Shown: positions 9,600 through 18,222, counted from the first letter of the stretch. The stretch: DNA of 64,000 nt from Deltaproteobacteria bacterium (GCA_016931115.1 JAFGFM010000009.1:1-64000), one strand, 5' to 3'. Numbers and translations: made by a program. Notes: generated by a model from the sequence alone, not told the origin.

Positions 9600-10679
9600 G
9601 TGAGATTGCGCAAAACTGACTGGTCACACATTCATGAGGCAAAGGGGTTTCATATTTATACTCTTCCCCTTGCTTTTTTTTCATTTTTGTATGGAATCGG
9701 TGTAAGGATAAGAAACCTTAGCCTTAAGAACAGGGGGAAAAAGCTCCCCGGTTTTGTCTTAAGCATAGGTAACATTACTGCTGGAGGAACCGGAAAGACA
9801 CCTGCGGTTATTATGGTTGCAGAATGGGCAAAGGCACAAGGATACAGGGTTGCTGTGCTGTCGCGCGGATACGGGGGCAAAATCAAAAAAGGGGCACAGG
9901 TTGTTTCCGATGGAAAGGATATCCTTGTCGGGCCTGAGGTATCAGGGGATGAGCCCTGGCTTATTGCAGGGTCGTTAAAGGGTGTGCCTGTTGTTGTATC
10001 CCCTTCCAGGTACTCTGCAGGTATTGAGGCAAAAAGCAGGTTTGATACGGAATTTTTTATACTTGATGACGGGTTCCAGCATATCCGCCTTGAGAGGGAT
10101 ATTGATATTGTGCTTTCCGATGCGCAAAGCCCCTTTGGTAATATGCACATGCTGCCCTGGGGGCCATTAAGGGAGCCTCTTTCGGGGTTGAAACGCGCCG
10201 ATATAATGGTTTTTACCAGGTCTAAAGGGGGTTCTCCCTGCTGCAACAACCGGTTTATGACCGGCAAACATGTTTTTACAGGTGATCATCTCCCTGATAA
10301 AATTATCTATCCCTGTACCGGAGTCGAGAGCGAGTTCTCATTCGTCAGGGGTAAGGCTGTAATGGCCTTTTCGGGTATTGCAAGGCCGGAATCATTCAGG
10401 GAAACCCTTGAGGCTTTAGGGGTAAACATATTATTATTCAGGGCCTTTGGGGATCATTACCCCTTTACAAGAGAGGACATCATTAAACTCGAAGAGGAGA
10501 GAAAGGCCGTAAAGGCCGATATGCTTATCACCACGGAAAAGGACTGGGCAAGGATAAGGGCTGTTGCGCCTGATATAGAAAATATTGCATTGCTTTCCAT
10601 AAAATTTGTTATTAAACCGGATGAGCATGCATTCTTTAGTATTATAAAGGAAATGGCCCACAATGCGCTTGGTCGTTAG
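9600..10679 (+). CDS. lpxK: Tetraacyldisaccharide 4'-kinase
   Basis: LpxK phosphorylates the 4'-position of the tetraacyl-disaccharide precursor to make lipid IVA at the inner membrane. The N-terminal membrane-associated helix (FHIYTLPLAFFSFLYGIGVR) is followed by the family P-loop SIGNITAGGTGKTPAV. Later motifs are LDDGFQHIRLERDID and TTEKDWARI. The 359-residue length is usual. The GTG at 9600 is given; a TTG at 9606 is better spaced from the GAGG box at 9596-9599 and is an alternative. The next gene is a YcaR-like zinc ribbon, the same order as lpxK-ycaR in enterobacteria. Confidence 0.93.
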   Translation: MRLRKTDWSHIHEAKGFHIYTLPLAFFSFLYGIGVRIRNLSLKNRGKKLPGFVLSIGNITAGGTGKTPAVIMVAEWAKAQGYRVAVLSRGYGGKIKKGAQVVSDGKDILVGPEVSGDEPWLIAGSLKGVPVVVSPSRYSAGIEAKSRFDTEFFILDDGFQHIRLERDIDIVLSDAQSPFGNMHMLPWGPLREPLSGLKRADIMVFTRSKGGSPCCNNRFMTGKHVFTGDHLPDKIIYPCTGVESEFSFVRGKAVMAFSGIARPESFRETLEALGVNILLFRAFGDHYPFTREDIIKLEEERKAVKADMLITTEKDWARIRAVAPDIENIALLSIKFVIKPDEHAFFSIIKEMAHNALGR

Positions 10680-10732
10680 GCAGCAGGTTAAAAAAGAAAA
10701 TATTCTAAAAACAATAAAAAGGAGAATGAAAC

Positions 10733-10900
10733 ATGGCCCTCAGCAAGGAATTACTTGAAATACTAGCATGCCCCAAATGCAAGGGGGAGGTACACCTGAA
10801 TGATAAAGGAGACGGGCTCATATGTGACAGGTGCAGGCTCCTCTATGAGATAAAAGATGACATACCGATCATGCTTATTGATGAGGCAAAACCTTTTTAG
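10733..10900 (+). CDS. Trm112/YcaR-family small zinc-ribbon protein
   Basis: A 55-residue protein (MALSKELLEILACPKCKGEV at its start) with one zinc ribbon: CPKC near residue 13 and CDRC near residue 31, ending IPIMLIDEA. This is the YcaR/UPF0434 branch of the Trm112 family. Trm112 proteins act as small activating partners of methyltransferases in eukaryotes and archaea, but the bacterial role of YcaR is unsettled. A GGAG box lies 10 bases upstream. It follows lpxK by 53 bases, the conserved lpxK-ycaR neighbourhood. Confidence 0.85.
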   Translation: MALSKELLEILACPKCKGEVHLNDKGDGLICDRCRLLYEIKDDIPIMLIDEAKPF

Positions 10901-10932
10901 GCACTAAAAAATACACCCCTCTTTTCAATTTC

Positions 10933-10977
10933 GGAACTTATTATTCCTGATTAATATTTATAGGAACAATAAGTTCC
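10933..10977. repeat. Long inverted repeat, possible transcript-end hairpin
   Basis: GGAACTTATTATTCC and GGAACAATAAGTTCC are inverted copies with one mismatch in 15, separated by a 15-base AT-rich loop. It lies after the lpxC-lpxK group and before the next sigma-54 promoter. There is no T-run directly after it, so it may be a boundary structure rather than a classical terminator. Within the 300-base gap (10901-11200) the only other items seen are a GGGGTTAAACCCC hairpin near 11020-11036 and the promoter below. Confidence 0.55.
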
Positions 10978-11129
10978 TCTAAATCCTTGTCCATATTTTA
11001 AAAGGGTCTTGATATTAACAAGGGGGTTAAACCCCTCGCTATAGCCTGTATACAAAATAAAACAGGAATTTTATGTTCTATCTTTTTTAAGATGGTCTAT
11101 TTTAATCAGTATTTTCAAGGGTATACGGG

Positions 11130-11146
11130 TTGGCACGTTGAATGCA
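11130..11146 (+). promoter_or_regulatory. Sigma-54 promoter for the kamA operon
   Basis: TTGGCACGTTGAATGCA: a perfect TTGGCACG -24 element, with GC of the -12 element exactly 10 bases after GG. The -12 box is ATGC rather than TTGC. Located about 55 bases before the kamA start codon. Confidence 0.7.
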
Positions 11147-11200
11147 ATGAGTGTCACAAGATTTTTGTTTTAACATAAAACCAATATAAAGGGAGAGAAG

Positions 11201-12532
11201 ATGAAATTTGATACAGTTATCACGGAGGACTTTGAGCCTCCCAGTATTGGCGTAATGCCTGTTTCCCAGGAAACAAAGGCATTACATTCAAAACCCAAAG
11301 TAGCAACCCTCCGACGTGTTTACAGTTCTCCAAAATTTAAAGCAGGCCAGAAAACCACATTTTTCAGAAAGAGATATTATCCTGAGGTCTCATCTGTTGA
11401 ATGGAACAACTGGCAGTGGCAGCTAAGGAACAGGATTCGTGATCTTGAAAGCCTGAAGCAGATCATTAATCTAAACGATGATGAGATAAACGCCATTGGT
11501 CTATCCGAAAGCGGTTTGCCGCTCAACATTACACCCTATTATGCAAGCCTTCTTGACAGGGATAACCCCAATCACCCCATCAGAAGGGCAGTAGTCCCTG
11601 TAACAGCAGAGTCTATCCTCTCTTATGGCGAGGATGAAGACCCCCTTCATGAAGAATCTGACAGCCCTGTCCCAGGGCTTGTACACAGGTATCCTGACAG
11701 GGTCCTTTTTCTTGTAACAGACTTCTGTTCAAGCTATTGCAGGTACTGCACACGCTCACGCATGGTGGGCATGAGCCAGAGCCCGGTATCTGACAGAACC
11801 AGATGGGAAAAGGCTATCAACTACATAAGTGAGAACAAATCTATAAGAGATGTCCTCCTTTCAGGAGGTGACCCTCTCACCCTTTCAGATGAATCGCTCG
11901 AATGGCTTCTTTCAAATTTAAGGAAGATCGAGCATGTTGAAATGATCAGGATCGGCACAAAGGTGCCTGTTGTCCTGCCACAGAGAATTACGCCATCATT
12001 AACAAGGATGCTTAAGAAATATCATCCCCTCTGGATGAGCATCCATTTTACTCACCCGGAGGAGCTGACACCGGAAACAGCACAGGCCTGCGAGAGGCTT
12101 GCTGATGCGGGGATACCCTTAGGCAGCCAGACCGTTCTGCTTTCAGGTATTAATGATAATGTGGAGACTATCAAATCCCTTGTTCATGGTCTCTTAAAGA
12201 TAAGGGTAAAACCATATTATCTTTACCAGTGCGACCCTATCCCCGGTTCAGGTCATGTACGCACATCAGTGGAAAAGGGCCTTGAGATTATTAACGGGCT
12301 CCGGGGACACACAACAGGTTATGCAATTCCCACCTATGTGATCGATGCCCCTGGCGGGGGAGGCAAGATCCCTCTTCTCCCTGACTATATTACAGGAAGG
12401 GATGGGGATGATCTGCTTCTTACCAATTACAGGGGTGGCCAATACCGCTATCCTGATCCGGGCGGAAGAGTAGGGTTTAATGGGTACCGCTTTAAGGGCG
12501 GGCCGGCAATGGAACAGGTGCCCGTGTTATGA
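11201..12532 (+). CDS. kamA: KamA-family radical SAM aminomutase, probable L-lysine 2,3-aminomutase
   Basis: A 443-residue radical SAM/PLP enzyme expected to move the alpha-amino group of lysine to the beta position, giving beta-lysine. The [4Fe-4S] motif is C176-S-S-Y-C180-R-Y-C183. The PLP lysine lies in DAPGGGGK (K389). The two acidic residues that hold the lysine side chain in the clostridial enzyme are matched by D345 (YQCD) and D382 (VIDAPGG), so lysine rather than glutamate is the likely substrate. GGAG precedes the ATG (aaagggagagaag). Its stop overlaps the next start by four bases (ATGA). The first 40 residues are an extension not needed for the fold. Context suggests synthesis of a modified beta-lysine compound rather than catabolism. 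Confidence 0.85.
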   Translation: MKFDTVITEDFEPPSIGVMPVSQETKALHSKPKVATLRRVYSSPKFKAGQKTTFFRKRYYPEVSSVEWNNWQWQLRNRIRDLESLKQIINLNDDEINAIGLSESGLPLNITPYYASLLDRDNPNHPIRRAVVPVTAESILSYGEDEDPLHEESDSPVPGLVHRYPDRVLFLVTDFCSSYCRYCTRSRMVGMSQSPVSDRTRWEKAINYISENKSIRDVLLSGGDPLTLSDESLEWLLSNLRKIEHVEMIRIGTKVPVVLPQRITPSLTRMLKKYHPLWMSIHFTHPEELTPETAQACERLADAGIPLGSQTVLLSGINDNVETIKSLVHGLLKIRVKPYYLYQCDPIPGSGHVRTSVEKGLEIINGLRGHTTGYAIPTYVIDAPGGGGKIPLLPDYITGRDGDDLLLTNYRGGQYRYPDPGGRVGFNGYRFKGGPAMEQVPVL

Positions 12533-13539
12533 GGGTAGGATTAACCTATGATTTAAAAGAGTATTACCTGGCACACGGCATGAGCAAAGAGGATGCAGCC
12601 GAGTTTGACAGCCCTGATACCATAGAGGGGATTGAAGGCTCTTTAAAAAACCTCGGGTTTGAGACAGACCGGATAGGCAATATCTTTGAGCTCACAGAGA
12701 GGCTTGTTGCAGGTGACCGGTGGGACATGGTCTTTAACATTGCTGAAGGGATAAAGGGTTTTGCAAGAGAGGCGCAGATCCCTGCCCTGCTGGATGCATA
12801 TGATATCCCCTACACCTTTTCTGATCCAATGGTGCTTGCGCTTACCCTTCACAAGGGTATGACCAAGCATGTTATAAGGGATATTGGCGTGCCCACACCT
12901 GCTTTTCAGGTGATAAACACATTAAACGACCTTGAGAATTGCACTATGGCCTTTCCCCTTTTTGCAAAACCTGTTGCAGAGGGGACAGGCAAGGGCATAG
13001 GGCCTGATTCAAAGATCAAAGACAGAAAAGGGCTTTTTGATGCATGCAGATGGATACTTGATACCTTCAAGCAGCCGGCCATCCTTGAGGCATTTCTCCC
13101 TGGAAGGGAGTTTACTGTTGGCATCACCGGCACAGGTGAAAAGGCTGCCTCCACAGGGGTAATGGAGGTTATCCTGCATAAGGATAAGGGGGCTGAGCCC
13201 GATTCATACTCATACGCAAACAAACAGCTTTTTGAAACCAGGGTTGAATACAGGGCAGTAAGTGACCCCGAGGCAATGAAGGCGGTTGAAACCTCCCTTG
13301 CTGCATGGCGTGGATTAGGCTGCCGCGACGGTGGCCGTATTGATCTGAGGTCAGATGAAAATGGGGTGCCCATGTTCCTGGAGGTGAATCCCCTTGCAGG
13401 GCTAAATCCGACAATATCAGATCTCCCAATACTATGCGGGCTCAACGGCATCAGTTACCAGGAGCTTATAAAACGCATCATGGCATCGGCGCTCGAAAGA
13501 ATAAACATCTCCTCAAGTAAAAGCGCAAAACAGGAATGA
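12529..13539 (+). CDS. ATP-grasp ligase, D-Ala-D-Ala ligase-like (first of two)
   Basis: A 336-residue ATP-grasp protein of the D-Ala-D-Ala ligase superfamily, which joins an acyl-phosphate intermediate to an amine. Seen: LFAKPVAEGTGKGI (nucleotide-binding loop), PAILEAFLPGREFTVG, and the metal-binding end RIDLRSDENGVPMFLEVNPL. A second, different homologue follows at once and the preceding gene is an aminomutase, so a role in peptidoglycan is unlikely. Amide-bond formation on beta-lysine or a product of it is the natural inference. Start and stop both overlap neighbours by four bases, giving strong translational coupling. Confidence 0.8.
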   Translation: MRVGLTYDLKEYYLAHGMSKEDAAEFDSPDTIEGIEGSLKNLGFETDRIGNIFELTERLVAGDRWDMVFNIAEGIKGFAREAQIPALLDAYDIPYTFSDPMVLALTLHKGMTKHVIRDIGVPTPAFQVINTLNDLENCTMAFPLFAKPVAEGTGKGIGPDSKIKDRKGLFDACRWILDTFKQPAILEAFLPGREFTVGITGTGEKAASTGVMEVILHKDKGAEPDSYSYANKQLFETRVEYRAVSDPEAMKAVETSLAAWRGLGCRDGGRIDLRSDENGVPMFLEVNPLAGLNPTISDLPILCGLNGISYQELIKRIMASALERINISSSKSAKQE

Positions 13540-14537
13540 AGATACTCATTGTTTATGACAAACCAACATCCGGGGATAACAGGGATATTTCCCCGGATCA
13601 CGCCGATGTTTTGATTCAGGTGCAGAGTGTAAGGAGTGCGCTGGTTTCAATTGGGCATGAGGTCAGCGAGGCGGGTTTTGACCTCAACCTGGATGCATTT
13701 AAAGAGGTGATAAATCTTTCTGCTCCTGATCTGATTTTCAATCTTGTTGAATCTGTGGGGGGCAGGGGGAGCCTTATACACCTTGCCACTGCCCTTTTTG
13801 ACATATTGAATATCCCATATACAGGCTCAAAGACAGATGCCATGTATAAAACATCAAACAAGTGCCTTGCAAAGGAGTTGCTCAGGGCCAAGAATATTCC
13901 TACCCCTGCGTATTTTACATCTGAGGATTTGAGAGACCAAAACATTAGCCTCAGTGGCGAATTTATAATAAAATCGGTGTGGGAGCATGCCTCTATCGGC
14001 ATTGATGACAGCTCTATTGTGAGCCCTTCATCGGGAAAAGAACTCCTTAGCGAGATGGAAAAAAGGAAAGATGCGTTAGGCGGGATGTGTCTTGCTGAAC
14101 AGTACATAGATGGAAGGGAGTTCAACCTCTCCATGCTTGCAGGCCCGGATGGGCCGGAGGTATTGCCCCCTGCGGAGATAAGATTCATATCCTATGATAA
14201 CAATAAAAGAAAGATAGTGGGCTATGATGCCAAATGGTCAGAAGAGACGTTTGAATACAGCAACACTGTAAGGTCTTTTGATTTTCAAGAGGATGAGTTT
14301 CCCCTCCTTGATAAACTCAGGGATATCTCTAAAAAATGCTGGCGCCTCTTTAATATAGGTGGGTACTGCCGGGTGGATTTCAGGGTTGATAAGGCAAATA
14401 ACCCGTTTGTGCTTGAGGTTAACGCGAATCCCTGTATATCGCCCGATGCAGGGTTCATGGCGGCTGCCGTTCGGGCAGGGTTAAATGCTGAAGATGTGAT
14501 GAAAAGAATTATTGATAATTCAAATGTAATAATTTAG
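13536..14537 (+). CDS. ATP-grasp ligase, D-Ala-D-Ala ligase-like (second of two)
   Basis: 333 residues, same superfamily as the gene before it but clearly diverged. Seen: FIIKSVWEHASIGI (ATP-binding segment), CLAEQYIDGREFNLSM, and YCRVDFRVDKANNPFVLEVN followed by ANPCISPDAGF at the metal/ATP end. The N-terminus MKILIVYDKP is the usual first beta strand. Two ligases in tandem suggest two successive couplings, or a heteromeric ligase. The next gene starts 11 bases after its stop. Confidence 0.8.
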   Translation: MKILIVYDKPTSGDNRDISPDHADVLIQVQSVRSALVSIGHEVSEAGFDLNLDAFKEVINLSAPDLIFNLVESVGGRGSLIHLATALFDILNIPYTGSKTDAMYKTSNKCLAKELLRAKNIPTPAYFTSEDLRDQNISLSGEFIIKSVWEHASIGIDDSSIVSPSSGKELLSEMEKRKDALGGMCLAEQYIDGREFNLSMLAGPDGPEVLPPAEIRFISYDNNKRKIVGYDAKWSEETFEYSNTVRSFDFQEDEFPLLDKLRDISKKCWRLFNIGGYCRVDFRVDKANNPFVLEVNANPCISPDAGFMAAAVRAGLNAEDVMKRIIDNSNVII

Positions 14538-14548
14538 AGATACCAGAT

Positions 14549-16345
14549 ATGTTCAGGATACGGAGAATATATGATGACATAATCCCTGTTGACAGAACCA
14601 TCATTCCAATGGTCCAGGATATCCTTCGGGTACAGTTTCCACTTCTTTCAGACGATGTCATACAAAAATTACCTGATCAGCTTATCAACCCTCTCAAATA
14701 CAGGTTCAGGTCAATCCTGTTTATTGCAGAAGGAGACAAGGGAAAGATAAAGGGGTTTGCTATTCTTCAGCATGCGCCAGATCTTAAATTCTGCTATCTC
14801 GATTTTATATCCACAACAGAGCATGGTACAGGAAAGGGAATTGGGAGCTTACTCTATGAACGGGTCAGACAGGAGGCCCTTGGTCTCAATGCTGATGGCC
14901 TTTTTTTTGAATGTCTTCCGGACGATCCGAAATTATGCAGTGATAAAGAGATACTGAAACAGAATATTGCCCGTCTGCGCTTTTATGAAAAATTCGGGGC
15001 CCGGCCAATAATCAACACCGCCTATGAAACACCAATTACTCCAGGGGGAGAATGTCCCCCCTATCTGGTATACGACAGCCTTGGCAAAGCAAGACATCTT
15101 TTCCTGAGCTGGACAAGAAATGTTGTCAGGGCAATCCTCGAGAGGAAATATGGAGAACTCTGTCCAGGCGGGTATATTGATATGGTTGTAAAATCGTTTA
15201 CAGATAACCCTGTAATGATCAGGCCTCCTAAATATGAAAAAATAGCATCACCTGTAGAAGTAAGTAATGTAAGGTCAATAGACCAGTTGATTATTCTCGC
15301 AGTAAATGACAGGCACGAGATACACCATGTTCATGAAAGAGGATATGTTGAATCTCCTGTAAGGATAAGCCGCATACTTAGCAGAATTGATTCAATGGGC
15401 ATTTTTGAAAAAACCGAAGTTAAACATTTTTCGGAAAAGCATATACTTGCTGTCCACGATAAAGGCTATTTCAATTACTTTAAAAAAGTATGCACTATAG
15501 TTGAAAAAGGCCGCTCACTTTATCCTTATGTGTTCCCCATAAGAAATAAGCATCGACCGCCCAAGGAATTGCCTGTAAGGGCCGGATATTATTGCATTGA
15601 CACCTTCACTCCCATTAATGAAAACGCATACCTTGCGGCTAAAAGGGCTGTGGACTGTGCTCTTACAGTATCTGAAAAGGTCCTTGAAGGTTACAGGTTC
15701 GGCTATGCCCTTGTCAGACCTCCCGGTCATCATGCTGAATACTGTGCTTTCGGAGGCTTCTGTTACTTCAACTCTGCAGCCATTGCCGCCAACTTTCTCA
15801 GCCCACATGGACGTGTAGCTGTCCTTGACATTGATTACCATCACGGTAACGGCACCCAGGATATTTTTTACAACAGATCTGATGTGGTTACGATCTCGAT
15901 ACACGGACATCCCAGCTTTGCATATCCATATTTCAGCGGTTTCAGGGATGAAAAAGGAGAAAAAGAGGGCAGGGGCTTCAATATAAACATACCTCTCCCT
16001 GAATACATCACTTTTGATCAATACAGGGAAGCCTTAACATCTGCTTGTACTGCTGTAATTAAAATGGGATGCAAATTTCTTGTGGTTGCTCTTGGCCTTG
16101 ATACGGCAAAGGGTGATCCGACCGGCACATGGCCTTTGTTACCAAAGGACTTCAGCAGCATAGGAAAAATGATAGGTTCATTGAGGCTGCCGACGATAGT
16201 TATACAGGAAGGCGGATATAAAATACGTTCATTAGGGACCAATGCACAGCATTTTTTTAAAGGACTATGGGAAGCTGGTATCTCAAATCACAGTAACAGC
16301 CCAATCAGGAGCCTGATCTCACAAAAAAATGGAAAATATAAATAA
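14549..16345 (+). CDS. GNAT acetyltransferase fused to a class II-type histone deacetylase/acetylpolyamine amidohydrolase
   Basis: A 598-residue two-domain protein. Residues about 1-185 are a GNAT fold (STTEHGTGKGIGSLLYERV is the acetyl-CoA loop; LRFYEKFGARP the usual end strand). Residues about 240-585 are an HDAC-fold amidohydrolase: RPPGHHAE (H394, H395), zinc ligands D429 and H431 in DIDYHHGNG and D518 in LGLDT, and transition-state Tyr557 in EGGY. All catalytic residues are present. So one polypeptide may both add and remove an acetyl group, presumably on the small molecule made by the operon (a beta-lysine or polyamine-like amine). The two domains could also act on different compounds. 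Fusion and operon context are seen; the substrate is inference. Confidence 0.85.
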   Translation: MFRIRRIYDDIIPVDRTIIPMVQDILRVQFPLLSDDVIQKLPDQLINPLKYRFRSILFIAEGDKGKIKGFAILQHAPDLKFCYLDFISTTEHGTGKGIGSLLYERVRQEALGLNADGLFFECLPDDPKLCSDKEILKQNIARLRFYEKFGARPIINTAYETPITPGGECPPYLVYDSLGKARHLFLSWTRNVVRAILERKYGELCPGGYIDMVVKSFTDNPVMIRPPKYEKIASPVEVSNVRSIDQLIILAVNDRHEIHHVHERGYVESPVRISRILSRIDSMGIFEKTEVKHFSEKHILAVHDKGYFNYFKKVCTIVEKGRSLYPYVFPIRNKHRPPKELPVRAGYYCIDTFTPINENAYLAAKRAVDCALTVSEKVLEGYRFGYALVRPPGHHAEYCAFGGFCYFNSAAIAANFLSPHGRVAVLDIDYHHGNGTQDIFYNRSDVVTISIHGHPSFAYPYFSGFRDEKGEKEGRGFNINIPLPEYITFDQYREALTSACTAVIKMGCKFLVVALGLDTAKGDPTGTWPLLPKDFSSIGKMIGSLRLPTIVIQEGGYKIRSLGTNAQHFFKGLWEAGISNHSNSPIRSLISQKNGKYK

Positions 16346-16853
16346 ATTCAACTGTAACAATATCACATGGCGTGAAGAGCCAGTCTCTACTGATATCCGC
16401 GATATCGTGGAGATAGTAAGCTCAACAGGGTTCTTTAACGATGAGGAGCTTGATGTTGCCGCAGAACTAGTTGAGGAGAGGCTTACAAAGGGGACAGCAA
16501 GCGGGTACTATTTTCTTTTCATGGAGGTTGATAATAAGGTTACAGGCTATTCCTGCTTTGGCCCGATACCGGGAACAATGAGCAGCTTTGATCTTTACTG
16601 GATTGCAGTACATAATGCATCAAGGGGTATGGGGTTCGGGAAGATCATTATGGAGAGGTCGGAAAAAGAGATAGCCAGAATGAAGGGGAACCGCATATAT
16701 GTTGAAACCTCTTCAAAGGAGCTGTATATCCCGACCCGGAAATTTTATGAGGCATGCGGATACATAGCAGAGGCGCGCTTAAAGGATTTTTACGCGCCAG
16801 GTGATGACAAGATAATTTATGTAAAAAAAGCAAACGAACCTATCGTTCTGTAG
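16329..16853 (+). CDS. GNAT-family N-acetyltransferase
   Basis: A 174-residue stand-alone GNAT enzyme. The acetyl-CoA-binding turn is seen in ASRGMGFGKIIMERSEKEIA, followed by VETSSKELYIPTRKFYEACG and YAPGDDKIIYVKK. It overlaps the end of the GNAT-HDAC gene by 17 bases. In the known abl pathway, lysine 2,3-aminomutase is paired with a GNAT (AblB) that makes N-epsilon-acetyl-beta-lysine, an osmolyte. This gene could fill that role, although it was not recognised as AblB itself. Its stop codon lies inside a dispersed palindrome, so the repeat forms the 3' end of the operon. Confidence 0.8.
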   Translation: MENINKFNCNNITWREEPVSTDIRDIVEIVSSTGFFNDEELDVAAELVEERLTKGTASGYYFLFMEVDNKVTGYSCFGPIPGTMSSFDLYWIAVHNASRGMGFGKIIMERSEKEIARMKGNRIYVETSSKELYIPTRKFYEACGYIAEARLKDFYAPGDDKIIYVKKANEPIVL

Positions 16854-16873
16854 GGGCGAAAAATCTTTCGCCC
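16850..16873. repeat. Dispersed short palindrome (GTAGGGGCGAAA...TTTCGCCC)
   Basis: GTAGGGGCGAAA with TTTCGCCC, one mismatch in the core; matches copies at 1541-1566 and 18199-18222. It contains the TAG stop of the preceding GNAT gene. The rest of the 309-base gap to 17163 shows no gene. Confidence 0.65.
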
Positions 16874-17162
16874 TTTAGTCTTTGTTTATAAATCAATATA
16901 AAGTGAATCTGTTTCTGGGGTAATAATATTTATTATCTCTTGATTCAGACCATTCCTTGATATATCATTATATCAACTGAACACTGAAATATTCCTTTTG
17001 ATTTCAAGTGGAAGGTTCACAGCAGTCTTACAAAGGCGCTCATCTGTTTTACCTCTATTAAATACCTCTTAATATCCATCTGAAACAACATATCTTGGAC
17101 CGGTTTAGTTGTTATTATGGCAAGCTTGCCTTCAATCTTTGAAATGCAGGGAGGGAAATAAA

Positions 17163-17471
17163 ATGAGTTTGCTAAATATAGTAAAACAAGGATATGGCGG
17201 CATTAAAACCATTAGTAATAATACTGTTGAAGGCCCCACCCCCAAATATGAAGCAGACCGAAAAATAAACTGGTCTGCTCTCTATCTGATTGTGGCATCA
17301 CTCGTGGGTTCTGTTGTCTTTATCTTTTGTTGGGTATATGCATGTCTTTCATGGGGCGCCCTGCCGGGCATCTGCCTGGGCTGGATACCCGCCCTGTTCA
17401 TAGGTATTATTGCAGGGCTTATCTGGCCAATGGTTGTGTTTATTCTTATTGTCTACCTGTTTTCCCTGTGA
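17163..17471 (+). CDS. Small membrane protein of unknown function
   Basis: 102 residues, beginning MSLLNIVKQGYGGIKTISNN after a GGGAGGGAAATAAA ribosome-binding region, which is why this ATG is chosen over an earlier in-frame start at 17109. After a soluble N-terminal 45 residues come two membrane helices (LYLIVASLVGSVVFIFCWVY and LFIGIIAGLIWPMVVFILIV) joined by a Gly/Pro-rich turn. No family recognised. First gene of the AT-rich accessory stretch. Confidence 0.55.
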   Translation: MSLLNIVKQGYGGIKTISNNTVEGPTPKYEADRKINWSALYLIVASLVGSVVFIFCWVYACLSWGALPGICLGWIPALFIGIIAGLIWPMVVFILIVYLFSL

Positions 17472-17609
17472 TACAGAGGAGGGTTATAGACCGAAAGTAA
17501 TCCCGGTTCATACACTGTTCACTCTTCTTTTATTGATACCAGCCTTATCATTATTTTCTCATGCCGAATTGCATATTGACAACTTCATTTCAATAAATAC
17601 AATGTACAC

Positions 17610-17903
17610 ATGGCTGAGATAATTTTTGAGTGGGATAATAAAAAAGATAAAACGAATATAAGAAAGCATGGTATTTCTTTTGAAGAAGCTCGTACAGCAT
17701 TTTATGATGAAAACGCAATCCAATATTTTGACCCGGATCATTCGGATGAAGAAGATCGATTTATCCTTCTAGGAATCAGTTTTAAATTAAAAATTCTGGT
17801 TGTTTGCCACTGTTTTCGAGAACATGATTCAGTTATTAGAATCATTTCAGCAAGAAAAGCCGATAAAGATGAAGAATACGAATATTGGAGGAATAGAAAA
17901 TGA
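17610..17903 (+). CDS. brnT: BrnT-family toxin
   Basis: A 97-residue type II toxin-antitoxin toxin. The features of BrnT are clear: FEWDNKKDKTNIRKHGISF near the N-terminus, an AR.AF.D stretch, DRFILLGIS in the middle, and RIISARKADKDEEYEY at the end. BrnT is a ribonuclease with a RelE-like fold that stops translation. Its stop overlaps the brnA start by four bases, in the usual toxin-first order of this family. Confidence 0.88.
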   Translation: MAEIIFEWDNKKDKTNIRKHGISFEEARTAFYDENAIQYFDPDHSDEEDRFILLGISFKLKILVVCHCFREHDSVIRIISARKADKDEEYEYWRNRK

Positions 17904-18133
17904 GAAAACATTATGACTTTTCAAAAATGAAAGGACGAAAAAATCCTTATATAAAGCTATTAAAACAGCCAGTCACAATGCGGCTTGATCGTGACACAGT
18001 TACATATTTTAAGGAGATGTCAGAAAAAACCGGGATTCCTTATCAAAGTTTAATCAATCTCTATCTTAGAGATTGCGCAGCTAACAATAGAAAACTCAAC
18101 TTGTCATGGTCACCGGAAATGGCCGAAGGGTAG
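17900..18133 (+). CDS. brnA: BrnA-family antitoxin
   Basis: A 77-residue antitoxin with a ribbon-helix-helix-type DNA-binding end: VTMRLDRDTVTYFKEMSEKT then GIPYQSLINLYLRDCA. The N-terminal part (HYDFSKMKGRKNPY) is the region expected to wrap BrnT. BrnA normally neutralises BrnT and represses the shared promoter. Confidence 0.87.
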   Translation: MRKHYDFSKMKGRKNPYIKLLKQPVTMRLDRDTVTYFKEMSEKTGIPYQSLINLYLRDCAANNRKLNLSWSPEMAEG

Positions 18134-18198
18134 TTATATTTATTACCTGTATTCTCCGCTCAAATAAAAATATAAAAAATATATAATGGTAAGTAGTT

Positions 18199-18222
18199 GT
18201 AGGGGCGAAAAATTTTTCGCCC
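18199..18222. repeat. Dispersed short palindrome (GTAGGGGCGAAA...TTTCGCCC)
   Basis: GTAGGGGCGAAAAATTTTTCGCCC, written as two arms of a perfect inverted repeat, lies between brnA and the convergent HTH gene. It is nearly identical to the copies at 1541 and 16850. Confidence 0.7.

Noticed and set aside
1474..18222. CRISPR array made of the repeated palindromes
   Set aside because: Copies are kilobases apart with no regular spacing and no cas genes.
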